The translations under genes and the position numbers were made by a program. Of a stretch of 36,215 nucleotides of DNA, positions 16,614-25,527 are shown in pieces. This DNA is from an uncultured Eubacteriales bacterium (GTDB taxonomy: Bacteria; Bacillota; Clostridia; Oscillospirales; Acutalibacteraceae). The notes beneath the pieces are model-generated. The model saw only the letters and a program-made list of their open reading frames with translations. It was not told where the DNA came from and did no database searches. The first letter of the stretch is position 1; each line of letters begins with the position of its first letter. The stretch covers positions 1 to 36,215 of the forward strand of contig CAKVBG010000002.1 of NCBI GenBank assembly GCA_934725345.1, given 5' to 3'.

Positions 16614-16620
16614 TCGTCCA
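16592..16620 (-). promoter_or_regulatory. Possible comEC promoter inside the terminator hairpin
   Basis: A perfect TATAAT (minus strand, 16592-16597) lies in the hairpin loop with TGGACG (4 of 6 consensus) 17 nt upstream. If used, the transcript would begin inside the hairpin and escape its folding. Confidence 0.35.
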
Positions 16621-16652
16621 TTATATAGCCCCTAATTTTTCAAGACCCTCGT

Positions 16653-16988
16653 TTAGCCTGGAGGCCAAGTGAATTTTCTTCCAGCAATCAAATGAAAATG
16701 TAAATGTTTAACCGTCTGACCTGCAGACTCTCCGCAATTATTAACAACTCTGAATCCGTCTAAGTTAAGTTTTTTTGCAAGCATTGAAATCGTTTCGAAT
16801 ATTTTTGCAATTATTTCCGAATTAGTGGAATTTATTTCTTGAGCCGATTCGATATGCTTCTTAGGTATCACCAGCACATGTGTAGGTGCAACAGGGTTTA
16901 AATCTTTAAACGCTACTACATCTTCATTTTGAAAAACTATGTCAGCTTTTATTTGACCGCTTGCAATTTTACAAAACAAACATTCCAT
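16653..16988 (-). CDS. HIT-family (HinT-like) nucleotide hydrolase
   Basis: A 111-residue histidine-triad protein. HinT-type enzymes hydrolyse purine nucleoside phosphoramidates and related adenylates such as AMP-lysine in the cytoplasm. The triad HLHFHLI is at residues 95-101, preceded by ESAGQTVK and followed by a conserved TWPPG end. The N-terminal CLFCKIASGQI with C3 and C6 is typical of the zinc-binding subgroup. Length is normal. ATTCTATGG context with AAAGGAGAG upstream fixes the ATG. It is transcribed from its own promoter, divergent from azlC, and ends at a terminator before comEC. Confidence 0.95.
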   Translation of the reverse strand: MECLFCKIASGQIKADIVFQNEDVVAFKDLNPVAPTHVLVIPKKHIESAQEINSTNSEIIAKIFETISMLAKKLNLDGFRVVNNCGESAGQTVKHLHFHLIAGRKFTWPPG

Positions 16989-17065
16989 AGAATCTCTCCT
17001 TTATTTTCATGGTAAAAAACTCGCTAATTTGATTTATTGCACTATTTCATATTCCACACTCTATT

Positions 17066-17094
17066 ATCATAAAAATATATTTGAAGAATGTCAA
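17066..17094 (-). promoter_or_regulatory. Promoter of the HIT gene
   Basis: Minus-strand TTGACA (17089-17094) and TATGAT (17066-17071) with a 17-nt spacer, about 70 nt before the start codon. Confidence 0.78.
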
Positions 17095-17117
17095 CTTTAA
17101 TGATTTTATTATTTTTG

Positions 17118-17146
17118 TTGAAATTTTAATTCAGACGTGATATAAT
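17118..17146 (+). promoter_or_regulatory. Promoter of azlCD
   Basis: TTGAAA (17118-17123), a 17-nt spacer and TATAAT (17141-17146) with an extended TG. Its -35 is only 23 nt from the divergent HIT promoter -35. Confidence 0.8.
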
Positions 17147-17181
17147 TCGTTTTAGGGTTGAGCGAATTTATATAATATTAA

Positions 17182-17205
17182 GCCTCAGAAAGAGGCAAAG
17201 GAGGC
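17182..17205 (+). promoter_or_regulatory. Leader hairpin that could mask the azlC ribosome site
   Basis: GCCTC at 17182-17186 can pair with GAGGC at 17192-17196 or with a second GAGGC at 17201-17205, which overlaps the AAAGGAGG ribosome site. The two pairings exclude each other, so the leader can in principle switch between open and masked forms. The stem is only 5 bp. Confidence 0.35.
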
Positions 17206-17213
17206 ATTGGAAT

Positions 17214-17945
17214 TTGTCAAATTCAAATGTAAAAAGTGATTTTTTTCGCGGGCTCAAGGATGGTATCCCCATTGCTTTAGGGTACATACCAATTGCGATG
17301 GCGTGTGGAATAGCTGTAAACAAAGCAGGTATACCGTTTTTACTTTCACAGCTACTGGAAACTCTAGTTTATAGCGGTGCAGGTCAGATTGCAACCGTAA
17401 ACCTTTTTCAAGCAGGGGAAACCGCAGTAGTGATGTACGCTTTAACAATGCTTATCACTAACTGTAGATACATGGTCTTTTCGATGTCGCTTAGCCAGAG
17501 ACTTGATCCTTCAATGGGTACTTTTAAAAGAATACTTATTGGAGCGCTCAACACGGATGAAGTTTTTGGTGTAGTTGTTAGAGAAAAGGGATATATAGAA
17601 TTTTGGTATTATTTAGGTGTGGCTACGATTTCCTTTATTGCTTATGCTTTGGGCAATGTTCTGGGGACATTTGCTCCTAATTTGATACCTGAATCAGTAA
17701 GTTCGGTTTTAGGAATAATTATTTATGGTATGCTTATAGCGTTAATAGTGCCTCCGGCGAAAGAATCCAAATCAGTATTGGCAGTAGTTTTGATGGCATT
17801 GGGAATGAGTATAATTTTAGAGTGCATACCTGCTGTTAAAGCAAATTTGAGTGCAGGATGGATAATTATAATCTGCGCACTCGTTACGGCTACTATTGGA
17901 GCAATATTATTCCCAGTTGAAGAGAAGGAGGAAAGTGTAGAGTGA
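17214..17945 (+). CDS. azlC: AzlC-family branched-chain amino acid exporter, large subunit
   Basis: AzlC with AzlD forms a membrane exporter of branched-chain amino acids and analogues such as azaleucine. The 243-residue protein has the family start FFRGLKDGIPIALGYIPIAMACGI, the YSGAGQ motif near residue 55, TNCRYMVFSMSLSQRL near 80-97 and several hydrophobic helices (about seven). The TTG start is supported by AAAGGAGG nine nt upstream; no ATG or GTG fits as well. It overlaps azlD by 4 nt. A possible ribosome-site-masking hairpin is in the leader. Confidence 0.93.
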   Translation: MSNSNVKSDFFRGLKDGIPIALGYIPIAMACGIAVNKAGIPFLLSQLLETLVYSGAGQIATVNLFQAGETAVVMYALTMLITNCRYMVFSMSLSQRLDPSMGTFKRILIGALNTDEVFGVVVREKGYIEFWYYLGVATISFIAYALGNVLGTFAPNLIPESVSSVLGIIIYGMLIALIVPPAKESKSVLAVVLMALGMSIILECIPAVKANLSAGWIIIICALVTATIGAILFPVEEKEESVE

Positions 17946-18256
17946 GTTTACAAAGACTTTTTTATGCGATTTTAGCCATGGGCGGAGTAATGTTTGCTTT
18001 AAGAGTTGTGCCAATTTTGTTTTTCAAGAAAAAGATAAAGAACAAATTTGTAAATTCTTTTTTAGCATACATCCCTTATGCAGTTTTAACCTCTATGGCT
18101 TTCCCTGAGGTTTTCAGTTCAACTTCCAGTGTGGTTTCTGCTTCGGTAGGAGTGGCCGCAGCTGCTATTTTATCTTACTGTGGTCAAAGTTTGGTAGTGG
18201 TTTCGCTATCGGCTACTGTGGTAGCGTTTATAGTAGAACGCCTAATGGGACTGTAA
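17942..18256 (+). CDS. azlD: AzlD-family branched-chain amino acid exporter, small subunit
   Basis: A 104-residue protein with four hydrophobic segments, the small partner of AzlC. The family pattern is clear: an N-terminal helix, a basic FFKKKIKNKFVNSFLAYIPY segment, then ALTSMAFPEV-like sequence and small-residue-rich helices. The GTG start overlaps the azlC stop (GTGA), with GGAGGAAA upstream inside azlC, so translation is coupled. A terminator follows. Confidence 0.93.
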   Translation: MSLQRLFYAILAMGGVMFALRVVPILFFKKKIKNKFVNSFLAYIPYAVLTSMAFPEVFSSTSSVVSASVGVAAAAILSYCGQSLVVVSLSATVVAFIVERLMGL

Positions 18257-18282
18257 GTAATTTTTACATATCGGTTTTTAAG

Positions 18283-18309
18283 CCCTCAGGTTTTTCCTGG
18301 GGGTGTTTT
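18283..18309 (+). terminator. Terminator of azlCD
   Basis: An 8-bp stem (CCCTCAGG/CCTGGGGG, one G-U pair) with a TTTTT loop, followed by TGTTTT. Confidence 0.75.
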
Positions 18310-18331
18310 GATATCTTCAATAAGAAATAGC

Positions 18332-18360
18332 TTGTTATTTGATTTAAAGTTTAATATAAT
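18332..18360 (+). promoter_or_regulatory. Promoter of the tdk-to-htrA operon
   Basis: TTGTTA (18332-18337), a 17-nt spacer and TATAAT (18355-18360). It lies just after the azlCD terminator and about 50 nt before tdk, with no other clear promoter until htrA ends. Confidence 0.7.
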
Positions 18361-18419
18361 TAATCCCACGAATTGTGTTTTTTATACGCTAAAATAAAGA
18401 TGAAGTAAGGGTGGAAGTT

Positions 18420-18980
18420 TTGAAATTTTATTTTTACTATGGAGTTATGGGTTCAAGCAAAACTGCAAATGCGCTTATGAAGAAGTTTAATTTTGAAGAA
18501 TGCGGTAAAAAGGTCTTATTGCTCAAGCCGAGTTTAGACACCCGCCACGGAAAGACTTTAATAAAGTCTCGCATAGGACTTTCCACAGAAGCAATATATT
18601 TGGACAAAAATGAAAGTATATCCTCTACGATTGAAAATTTTTTACCGTGTGATGTTATAATTGTTGACGAAGCTCAGTTTATGTCTACTTCACAAGTGGA
18701 CGAGCTAAGAAGTTTAGCCGATAAAGGCATAATGATAATGTGTTATGGCATTCGCACTGATTACACCGGCCATCTTTTTGAAGGTAGCAAGAGAATATTA
18801 GAGGTATGCGATACCATTAGAGAAATTCAGTCTATGTGCAGTAGATGCAGCAAGAAAGCTACTGTTAATGCAAAGTATCAAGGGAATGAAATTGTTTATC
18901 AAGGAGAAATAATTGATATTGGTGGCGAAGAGAAATATATAACTTTGTGCCATAAATGCTGGAAAAGCGGTAAAATCTGA
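18420..18980 (+). CDS. tdk: Thymidine kinase
   Basis: Tdk phosphorylates thymidine to dTMP in the salvage pathway. The 186-residue protein has the N-terminal strand and nucleotide loop FYFYYGVMGSSKTANALM, the IIVDEAQFM motif in the middle, FEGSKRILEVCDTI, and a zinc ribbon of two CxxC pairs (CSRC and CHKC) flanking the lasso region with YQGNEIVYQGE. The loop reads GSSKT instead of the more common SGKT or AGKS; the Lys is kept. A GTG at 18411 extends the frame, but AGGGTGG is spaced properly only for the TTG at 18420. First gene of the operon. Confidence 0.92.
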   Translation: MKFYFYYGVMGSSKTANALMKKFNFEECGKKVLLLKPSLDTRHGKTLIKSRIGLSTEAIYLDKNESISSTIENFLPCDVIIVDEAQFMSTSQVDELRSLADKGIMIMCYGIRTDYTGHLFEGSKRILEVCDTIREIQSMCSRCSKKATVNAKYQGNEIVYQGEIIDIGGEEKYITLCHKCWKSGKI

Positions 18981-19016
18981 TTTTTAAGTTTGGTTAAATG
19001 CATGGGGGTGAATTAA

Positions 19017-20378
19017 TTGGAAATTAGCGGAAGTGGGCTTGAAGAACTTAAATTTCAGTACAATTTAGAAGCGGAACAATCAGTTTTGGGGTCTGTGCTC
19101 ATAGACTCCAAATGTATCGAAAAGGTAGCAGAGATACTCACTACCCCGGACTACTTCTATGTTTCAGGGCATAAGAAAATTTATAGTGTAATTCTTGAAA
19201 TGTTTACTTCAGGGGAGGCTATAGACTACGTTACGATTTTAAGTAGACTAAAAGTTCAAGACGATGAAGATTCTATAAATTACAAATCGTATTTGTTGCA
19301 ACTTGCTCAGTCTGTGCCATCTGTGGCAAATGTTGAGTTCTACGCTGCTATAGTAAGAGATAAATACAGTACCAGGTTGCTAGTAAGTGCAGCGAGGGAT
19401 ATCATAGCCAGTGCTTCGGAGGGAGATTTAGAACCGGCCCAACTCCTTAATTTTGCTGAACAAAAGATATTTGATATAAGAAAAGGTAAAGAAACTTCAG
19501 GGCTTCAGCGCATTAATGAGATTGTGATTCAAACTTTTGACCGCTTGGATTTTCTTAATTCTCAGGCAGGGAATGAGCTCAGCGGTATCCCTACGGGCAT
19601 AAAGGATCTTGATAGAGTAATAATGGGGCTAAACCCTAGTGACTTAATTTTGCTCGCGTCACGTCCCGGAATGGGAAAAACAAGTTTTTCATTAAACATT
19701 GCTCATCATGTTGGAGTGATAAAAGAAAAAAAGGTAGCATTCTTTTCACTGGAGATGTCCAAAGAGCAGCTAGTTTCGAGAATGCTTTCAGCCGAAGGCA
19801 AAATTCCGGGTCAGACACTGCGAATGGGGAAACTCAGTGAGGACGAGTGGACAAGACTTATAGAAGCAGGAGAAGTACTCTCTAAAGCTCCAATATATAT
19901 AGACGATACTCCCGGAATAACTATTCCGGAGATGAAAGCCAAGCTCAGACGAATGGGTGGAGCGGATTTGGTTATCATTGACTATTTACAGTTGATGTCG
20001 AGTGCAAGAAGAATAGATAACCGAGTTCAGGAAGTTTCGGAGATAACTCGGAATCTAAAAATTTTAGCTAAAGAACTAAATGTTCCCGTACTGACGCTTT
20101 CTCAACTTTCAAGGGCAAGTGAGCAGCGAACGGATCACAAACCTGTTCTCTCAGACCTCAGAGATTCCGGTTCAATAGAGCAAGATGCAGATATAGTTTT
20201 GTTTTTATATAGAGAGGGCTACTATTCCGGAGGAGAAGTATCTGAAGACTGCGACCACAACAGTGGAGAATGTATAGTAGCCAAAAACAGACACGGTGAA
20301 ACACGCTCAGTTCCGCTACATTGGCAAGGAGAGTTTATGCGTTTTACGGCAAGAGAGGGTTTTAGAGATGATTTTTAA
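19017..20378 (+). CDS. dnaB: Replicative DNA helicase
   Basis: DnaB is the hexameric helicase that unwinds DNA at the replication fork. The 453-residue protein has the helical N-terminal primase-interaction domain (NLEAEQSVLGSVLID), then the RecA-like core: Walker A SRPGMGKTSF near 215-224, FFSLEMSKEQLVSRML, Walker B LVIIDYLQLM, the SQLSRASEQR segment and LSDLRDSGSIEQDAD. No intein interrupts it. The TTG start follows GGGGGTG at good spacing. Its 3' end overlaps tilS by 11 nt. In Bacillota this is often called dnaC; I use dnaB. Confidence 0.96.
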   Translation: MEISGSGLEELKFQYNLEAEQSVLGSVLIDSKCIEKVAEILTTPDYFYVSGHKKIYSVILEMFTSGEAIDYVTILSRLKVQDDEDSINYKSYLLQLAQSVPSVANVEFYAAIVRDKYSTRLLVSAARDIIASASEGDLEPAQLLNFAEQKIFDIRKGKETSGLQRINEIVIQTFDRLDFLNSQAGNELSGIPTGIKDLDRVIMGLNPSDLILLASRPGMGKTSFSLNIAHHVGVIKEKKVAFFSLEMSKEQLVSRMLSAEGKIPGQTLRMGKLSEDEWTRLIEAGEVLSKAPIYIDDTPGITIPEMKAKLRRMGGADLVIIDYLQLMSSARRIDNRVQEVSEITRNLKILAKELNVPVLTLSQLSRASEQRTDHKPVLSDLRDSGSIEQDADIVLFLYREGYYSGGEVSEDCDHNSGECIVAKNRHGETRSVPLHWQGEFMRFTAREGFRDDF

Positions 20379-21723
20379 ATCCTTTTTATCCATGATACAA
20401 AAACACAAGATGCTAGATAAAACTAAAACTGTAGTAGTTGGATTTTCCGGAGGAGCGGACTCCGTCACTTTAACTCATTTACTCAGTTTAATATTGAAAG
20501 AGCGTAATATTGAGCTTATAGCGGTCCATGTGAACCATGGTTTAAGAGGTTTAGAGGCACAAAGGGACGAAGATTTTGTTAAACAGTTTTGCAATGATTT
20601 AAAGATTGAATTGGTAGTTGAAAGGGCAAATGTTTTGGATTTTGCTAAGCAGTCAAAAATAGGAGTGGAAGAAGCGGGGCGTAAAATCAGATATGATGCG
20701 TTTGAGAAGGTGGCTTCACAAAGGTCCTGTTCTAAAATTGCCACCGCACATACACTTTCTGATAATGCAGAAACCTTGCTTATGCATCTCATAAGTGGTA
20801 CGGGCTTAAAAGGGCTTTGCGGTATACCGCCTGTTAGAGATAATATCATAAGACCCTTGCTTGGAATCCAAAGGCAGGAAATAGAAACCTATTGTAAAAT
20901 AAATAATTTGAATTACATGACAGATAGTTCAAATTTAGAGAAAAATTATACTAGAAATAAAATACGACTTGAACTTTTACCTCTTATCAAAAGCATAAAC
21001 CCTAATTTTGAAAAAGCTATTTCTAGAACAGTAAAAACTATAAATCGTGATGAAAATTTCTTAGAAAATGAATCCGAAAGAGCTTTGAAATCCGTGGCCG
21101 AAAAGTCTTCTTGGAATGCCTCTTTGATATGTGAGCTTGAAGAATCGCTTAAGAATAGGGTCATATTTAAAATATTAAAATCACTTACAAATTCTCGTGT
21201 AGAGCAAAAGCATGTGAATCAAGTAGAAGAACTTATAGAAAACAAAAAAGGGTACGTTTCAATTCCCGGCGGAGTGACTCTTTCAGTCCAAAACGGTTAT
21301 TTGGTTTCCGTTTCAAATGAACCTATAAAAGAATTGCAGTGGGAGTATGCAATAAAACCACTAAATGTCTTGACAGAAATAAAAACAACTATCATAATTA
21401 AAGTTATCAGTTTTGTTGAATACAAAAACATGACGCCAAGTGAAAAATCACATGTTATAGGAGTTGTTAGTTCCAAGAAATTGAATGCCGAGTGTGTTTT
21501 TAGAAATAGGCGCCCAGGGGATAAATTCAAGTTTCCTTCAAGAAAAATTAGCAAAAGCGTTAAAAAGATATTCAATGAAATGAAAATTCCTCTGAATCAG
21601 CGGTATCAGGTACCTATTTTAGCGTGTGGGGAGAAAATACTTTGGATTGAAGGAATTGGTACATCAGCGGACTATTTGCCGAGTTCTGACGACATTGAAT
21701 TAGCTATAATTGTAAAGGAGTAG
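20368..21723 (+). CDS. tilS: tRNA(Ile)-lysidine synthase
   Basis: TilS attaches lysine to C34 of tRNA-Ile(CAU), changing its codon reading from AUG to AUA; it is essential in most bacteria. The 451-residue protein begins near VVVGFSGGADSVTL, the PP-loop ATP-binding motif (SGGADS at about 27-32), followed by AVHVNHGLRG, EEAGRKIRYDAF, TAHTLSDNAETLLM and RPLLGI. A C-terminal domain includes FRNRRPGDKF and LWIEGIG. The frame is open further upstream to 20296, but the ATG at 20368 has an AGAGAGGG ribosome site and fits the family start. Order tilS-hpt-ftsH is widely conserved in Bacillota. Confidence 0.95.
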   Translation: MIFKSFLSMIQKHKMLDKTKTVVVGFSGGADSVTLTHLLSLILKERNIELIAVHVNHGLRGLEAQRDEDFVKQFCNDLKIELVVERANVLDFAKQSKIGVEEAGRKIRYDAFEKVASQRSCSKIATAHTLSDNAETLLMHLISGTGLKGLCGIPPVRDNIIRPLLGIQRQEIETYCKINNLNYMTDSSNLEKNYTRNKIRLELLPLIKSINPNFEKAISRTVKTINRDENFLENESERALKSVAEKSSWNASLICELEESLKNRVIFKILKSLTNSRVEQKHVNQVEELIENKKGYVSIPGGVTLSVQNGYLVSVSNEPIKELQWEYAIKPLNVLTEIKTTIIIKVISFVEYKNMTPSEKSHVIGVVSSKKLNAECVFRNRRPGDKFKFPSRKISKSVKKIFNEMKIPLNQRYQVPILACGEKILWIEGIGTSADYLPSSDDIELAIIVKE

Positions 21724-21730
21724 TGTATTT

Positions 21731-22267
21731 ATGGAAGAATTTTTGGAAGGTATTTTTTTAACTAGGGAAGATATTTCGGGCATAGTTCAGAGGTTAGGAA
21801 AGGAAATAACCGAGGACTACAAAGGTAAAAATCTTTTGTTAGTGAGTATTTTAAAAGGGTCCGTAATGTTTATGGTTGACCTCATGAAAGAAATAAAATT
21901 AAATAGTTGTGAGATAGACTTTATGTATGTTTCCAGCTATGTGGGGACCAAAAACAGCGGTGGAAAAGTAAATGTGTTGCGTGACCTGAACACTGATATA
22001 AAAGATTATGATGTTCTAATAATAGAAGATATCCTAGAAAGTGGGTATACTTTACATCATGTGAAGAATATGCTTATGTTAAGACAGCCGAAAAGTTTAA
22101 AAATTTGCACTTTCCTTGATAAACCGCAGTCAAGAAAAGTTCCAATAGAAGCCGACTACATAGGTAAAGAAATTCCGGATAAATTCGTAATTGGGTACGG
22201 TATGGACTACAATGAAAAGTATAGAAATTTGCCTTTCGTTGGAATTTTGGACTCTAAATATAAATAA
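21731..22267 (+). CDS. hpt: Hypoxanthine phosphoribosyltransferase
   Basis: This enzyme converts hypoxanthine or guanine plus PRPP to IMP or GMP in purine salvage. The 178-residue length is normal. Family motifs: LLLVSILKGSVMFMVDL, DFMYVSSYVG, and the PRPP loop VLIIEDILESGYTL near 96-108, where Glu replaces the common second Asp of IEDIIDSG. The C-terminal DFMYVSSY, IPDKFVIGYGMDYNEKYRNLPFVG ending is typical. The start codon lies 7 nt after tilS, with AAGGAG at the very end of tilS as ribosome site. HPRT and TilS are known to influence ftsH expression in Bacillus; whether that holds here is unknown. Confidence 0.95.
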   Translation: MEEFLEGIFLTREDISGIVQRLGKEITEDYKGKNLLLVSILKGSVMFMVDLMKEIKLNSCEIDFMYVSSYVGTKNSGGKVNVLRDLNTDIKDYDVLIIEDILESGYTLHHVKNMLMLRQPKSLKICTFLDKPQSRKVPIEADYIGKEIPDKFVIGYGMDYNEKYRNLPFVGILDSKYK

Positions 22268-22301
22268 ATTCTTCGGCAACATAGAAGGAGTGATATAGGT
22301 T

Positions 22302-24155
22302 TTGGAAAATAAAAACAAAGTATTGAAAAGTATCTTAGCATTTTTAGGCTTACCTATATTGATAGTTTTAATATTTGCCCTCATCAATGGGATAAATCCC
22401 TCCAAAGTTTACAATTATTCTGAAATTCTCGAAAAATTTAAAACTCATCAAGTTGTAAGCTATGAAATGAATTTAGGTTCGGGCAATATGGAGCTGAAGC
22501 TTAAAGACGAAAGTGTTATATACTACACAGCTCCAAGTGCAACATTAATGTATCGTGATATCAAAGATTACATCCAGGAATACGATGCCGAAAACCCTGA
22601 GTCTCCTATGGTGTACAATATCACTAAGCCCGTTGAAACTTCTTGGTTTGTAAGTACGTTTACGTTCGTGATTTTACCTGTGATGATGCTTTGTGCGGTC
22701 GCTTGGATTTTCATGAGAAAAATTAATATCATGAATGACGGTGGTAGGCAATTTGGTTTTGGAAAGGCTAAGTTTAAAAATTTGAACAATCACCGAAAAG
22801 CAACTTTTAAAGACGTTGCAGGGGCTGATGAAGAAAAAGAAGAGCTTACCGAAATAGTTGATTTTTTAAAACATCCCTCAAGATACACGGCTTTTGGAGC
22901 GAGAATTCCTAAGGGTTTGTTGCTCGTAGGGCCTCCTGGAACAGGAAAAACGCTCCTGGCAAGAGCCGTTGCAGGTGAAGCTGGAGTTCCGTTTTTTTCC
23001 ATGTCCGGTTCAGATTTCGTAGAGATGTTTGTGGGAGTTGGAGCTTCTAGAGTTCGCGATCTATTTGAACAGGCAAAAAAGAGTGCACCTTGCATAATAT
23101 TCATAGATGAAATCGATGCCGTTGGACGGCAAAGAGGAGCGGGCCTCGGAGGTGGTCATGATGAACGTGAGCAGACCTTAAATCAGTTGCTCGTTGAAAT
23201 GGACGGTTTTGGTGAAAACAAGAGTGTTATAATGATTGCAGCAACTAACCGACCTGATATTTTAGATCCAGCACTTCTTAGACCAGGACGTTTCGACCGA
23301 CAAATTTACGTAGGCTATCCGGATGTTAAGGGGCGTGAAGCCATTCTTAGAGTTCATGCTAAGGGTAAACCATTTGCGCCGGATGTTCAGCTCAAAACTA
23401 TAGCCAAAACTACAGCGGGATTCACCGGTGCGGACCTTGAAAACCTAATTAATGAATCTGCAATTCTTGCCGCAAGACGTGGAACTCAAAATATAACTAT
23501 GTCTGAGATAGAGGAAGCAACAATAAAAGTTGTTATGGGTCCTGAGAAAAAGTCTAGAGTGATTAGCGAAGAAGAAAAAAGAAGCACAGCATATCACGAA
23601 GGCGGTCATGCAATAGCATCGTACTTCTGTAAAACTCAAGATAAAGTTCACGAGATTTCAATAATACCACGTGGAAGGGCCGGAGGATATACACTTTCCT
23701 TACCCGAAAAAGATGAAAACTATATATTTAAAAATAAACTTTTAGAAAATATCATCACTTTAATGGGTGGGTTAACAGCCGAAAAGCTTATATTTGGAAA
23801 TACCACGACTGGAGTCTCTAATGATATCCAGCGTGCTACAAATTTAGCAAGGTCAATGGTAATGAAATATGGAATGAGCGAAGAGATAGGACCATTAGTT
23901 TATGCTCAGTCAGATTCTGAGACCTTCATGGGTAAAGAAATTGGCCATGGTAAAAATTATTCGGAGTCCACGGCTGCTAAAATTGATGATGAAGTGAGAA
24001 AAATTGTAATGCAGTGCTATGCAAAAACTACCAAAATTCTTCAAGATAACATCGAAAAACTTCACTTAGTTGCAAATTATCTTGTTGAAAACGAAAAAAT
24101 AAATGAAAAACAATTTGTGCAACTGATGGAAAATGGAGAGGTTATCGAAGATTAA
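22302..24155 (+). CDS. ftsH: ATP-dependent zinc metalloprotease FtsH
   Basis: FtsH is a membrane-anchored hexameric AAA+ protease that degrades misfolded membrane proteins and selected regulators. The 617-residue protein has two membrane helices (about 10-29 and 114-138) flanking a small extracellular domain, Walker A GPPGTGKT at 210-217, Walker B IIFIDEID at 265-272, the second region of homology (NRPDILDPALLRPGRFDRQI) and the zinc motif HEGGH at 432-436. All catalytic residues are present. The TTG start is preceded by AAGGAG about 11 nt away; no better start is in frame. It follows hpt by 34 nt and precedes htrA by 32 nt. Confidence 0.98.
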   Translation: MENKNKVLKSILAFLGLPILIVLIFALINGINPSKVYNYSEILEKFKTHQVVSYEMNLGSGNMELKLKDESVIYYTAPSATLMYRDIKDYIQEYDAENPESPMVYNITKPVETSWFVSTFTFVILPVMMLCAVAWIFMRKINIMNDGGRQFGFGKAKFKNLNNHRKATFKDVAGADEEKEELTEIVDFLKHPSRYTAFGARIPKGLLLVGPPGTGKTLLARAVAGEAGVPFFSMSGSDFVEMFVGVGASRVRDLFEQAKKSAPCIIFIDEIDAVGRQRGAGLGGGHDEREQTLNQLLVEMDGFGENKSVIMIAATNRPDILDPALLRPGRFDRQIYVGYPDVKGREAILRVHAKGKPFAPDVQLKTIAKTTAGFTGADLENLINESAILAARRGTQNITMSEIEEATIKVVMGPEKKSRVISEEEKRSTAYHEGGHAIASYFCKTQDKVHEISIIPRGRAGGYTLSLPEKDENYIFKNKLLENIITLMGGLTAEKLIFGNTTTGVSNDIQRATNLARSMVMKYGMSEEIGPLVYAQSDSETFMGKEIGHGKNYSESTAAKIDDEVRKIVMQCYAKTTKILQDNIEKLHLVANYLVENEKINEKQFVQLMENGEVIED

Positions 24156-24187
24156 AATTAAAATTTATCCTAAAGGGAGGATTGAAT

Positions 24188-25501
24188 ATGAACGATAACT
24201 TTGAAGAACATGAATCACTGAAAAAGAATGGTGAAACTGGTTTTCATTCAGAATTTTCGAATAAAAGTCAGTCTTTTAAAAATAATCACAAGATGTCTTA
24301 TGCTGAAAAAGAAAGTAAAAAATTAAAAATGTTTTTGACGAGTATAATTGGAGTTCTAGGTTTTTTGGTTTTAGTTTTGATAGTATTTGTTATCTATTTC
24401 TGGAATCACAATTTAATTTCTCTAGATAGCTCTAAAAAAGGTTCAAGTTCCAGTTCAACTTCTCAGACTCGACAGCTTGAAGAAGCAGAAATAAAATTTG
24501 AACCAAAGCCCACAGATGCTAATGAGCTTTCACCTGAGACAATATATTCTCAAGTGGCACCTAGTGTGGTTGGAGTGATAGTATATGACTCTGAAGCAGA
24601 TGTTATTTCCGACCCTATAGGTCAAGGTTCAGGAATAATAATAGATGGCAAAGGATATATCGTAACTAATTCTCATGTTATCAACGATTCTAAAAAAACA
24701 AATATAAAAATAGTTTTTAATAATGACGAAGAAATTTCAGGTGAAGTAGTGGGATATGATACTCGCACGGACTTAGCGGTAATAAAATGTAATAAGACGG
24801 ACCTCCCTTGTGCTACTTTAGGCGATTCGGACCAAGTTAAAGTAGGAGAATCGGTTTTAGCTCTTGGAAATCCTTTAGGTCTTGACTTCGCGAGCAGTTT
24901 AACACGAGGAATCGTTTCGGCGGTAAATCGCTCAAAATCGGGCACTTCTAACAGTTTAGTTAAATACATTCAAACAGATGCCGCAATAAATCCGGGAAAT
25001 TCTGGTGGTCCGCTGATAAATATGTATGGTCAGGTAATAGGAATTAACAGCCTTAAAATCAGTGTTGCGGGGTGCGAAGGCATGGGGTTTGCTATTCCTT
25101 CAAACGTGGTTAAAAATATTGTGAGTGATCTTATAAGTAAAGGTTACGTTGCAGGAAGAGTTCGCTTAGGAATTGCTGCCAAAACTATAAGTAATTATCA
25201 AGCCCAAATATATAACGTTCCCGTGGGAGTTGTTATTGCTAAAATCTATAATGACAGCAGCCTTAAAGCCACGAATGTTCAAGTAGGGGATATAATAACT
25301 AAAATTAATAATGTTAATGTTACCAGCATGGACGCATTTTATGGAGAACTTTATAAATACAAACCCGGTGAAACTGTTTCGTTGACCGTGTTCCATACTT
25401 CGACCCGAAAATCAGGAGGAAGCACCTTTGAAGTTAATATAGTTTTACTTGAAGATAGGGGAGAAACTCAAGAGAAATCGGATGACATATATTTAAGGTA
25501 A
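24188..25501 (+). CDS. htrA: HtrA/DegP-like serine protease with PDZ domain
   Basis: A membrane-anchored protease for quality control of proteins outside the membrane. The 437-residue protein has a cytoplasmic N-terminus of about 47 residues, one transmembrane helix (about 48-71), a Ser-rich linker, then a trypsin-like domain with the triad His163 (TNSHVI), Asp195 (RTDLAVIK) and Ser272 (GNSGGPL). A single PDZ domain covers about 330-425 (GVVIAKIYNDSSL, VQVGDIITKINN). A TTG at 24182 is in frame, but the AAAGGGAGG site fits the ATG at 24188. Last gene of the operon; a strong terminator follows. Pairing with ftsH puts two membrane-associated quality-control proteases under joint expression. Confidence 0.95.
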   Translation: MNDNFEEHESLKKNGETGFHSEFSNKSQSFKNNHKMSYAEKESKKLKMFLTSIIGVLGFLVLVLIVFVIYFWNHNLISLDSSKKGSSSSSTSQTRQLEEAEIKFEPKPTDANELSPETIYSQVAPSVVGVIVYDSEADVISDPIGQGSGIIIDGKGYIVTNSHVINDSKKTNIKIVFNNDEEISGEVVGYDTRTDLAVIKCNKTDLPCATLGDSDQVKVGESVLALGNPLGLDFASSLTRGIVSAVNRSKSGTSNSLVKYIQTDAAINPGNSGGPLINMYGQVIGINSLKISVAGCEGMGFAIPSNVVKNIVSDLISKGYVAGRVRLGIAAKTISNYQAQIYNVPVGVVIAKIYNDSSLKATNVQVGDIITKINNVNVTSMDAFYGELYKYKPGETVSLTVFHTSTRKSGGSTFEVNIVLLEDRGETQEKSDDIYLR

Positions 25502-25527
25502 ATAATTTGAATTGTAAATTTATCAGT

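Noticed and set aside
18420..18470. Thymidine kinase inactivated by a changed nucleotide loop
   Set aside because: The loop has GSSKT rather than SGKT, but the Lys and Thr are present and all other motifs, including both CxxC pairs, are intact, so I treat it as a functional variant.
20296..20367. A 24-residue N-terminal extension of TilS
   Set aside because: It lies within dnaB coding sequence, has no ribosome site, and the family begins close to the ATG at 20368.
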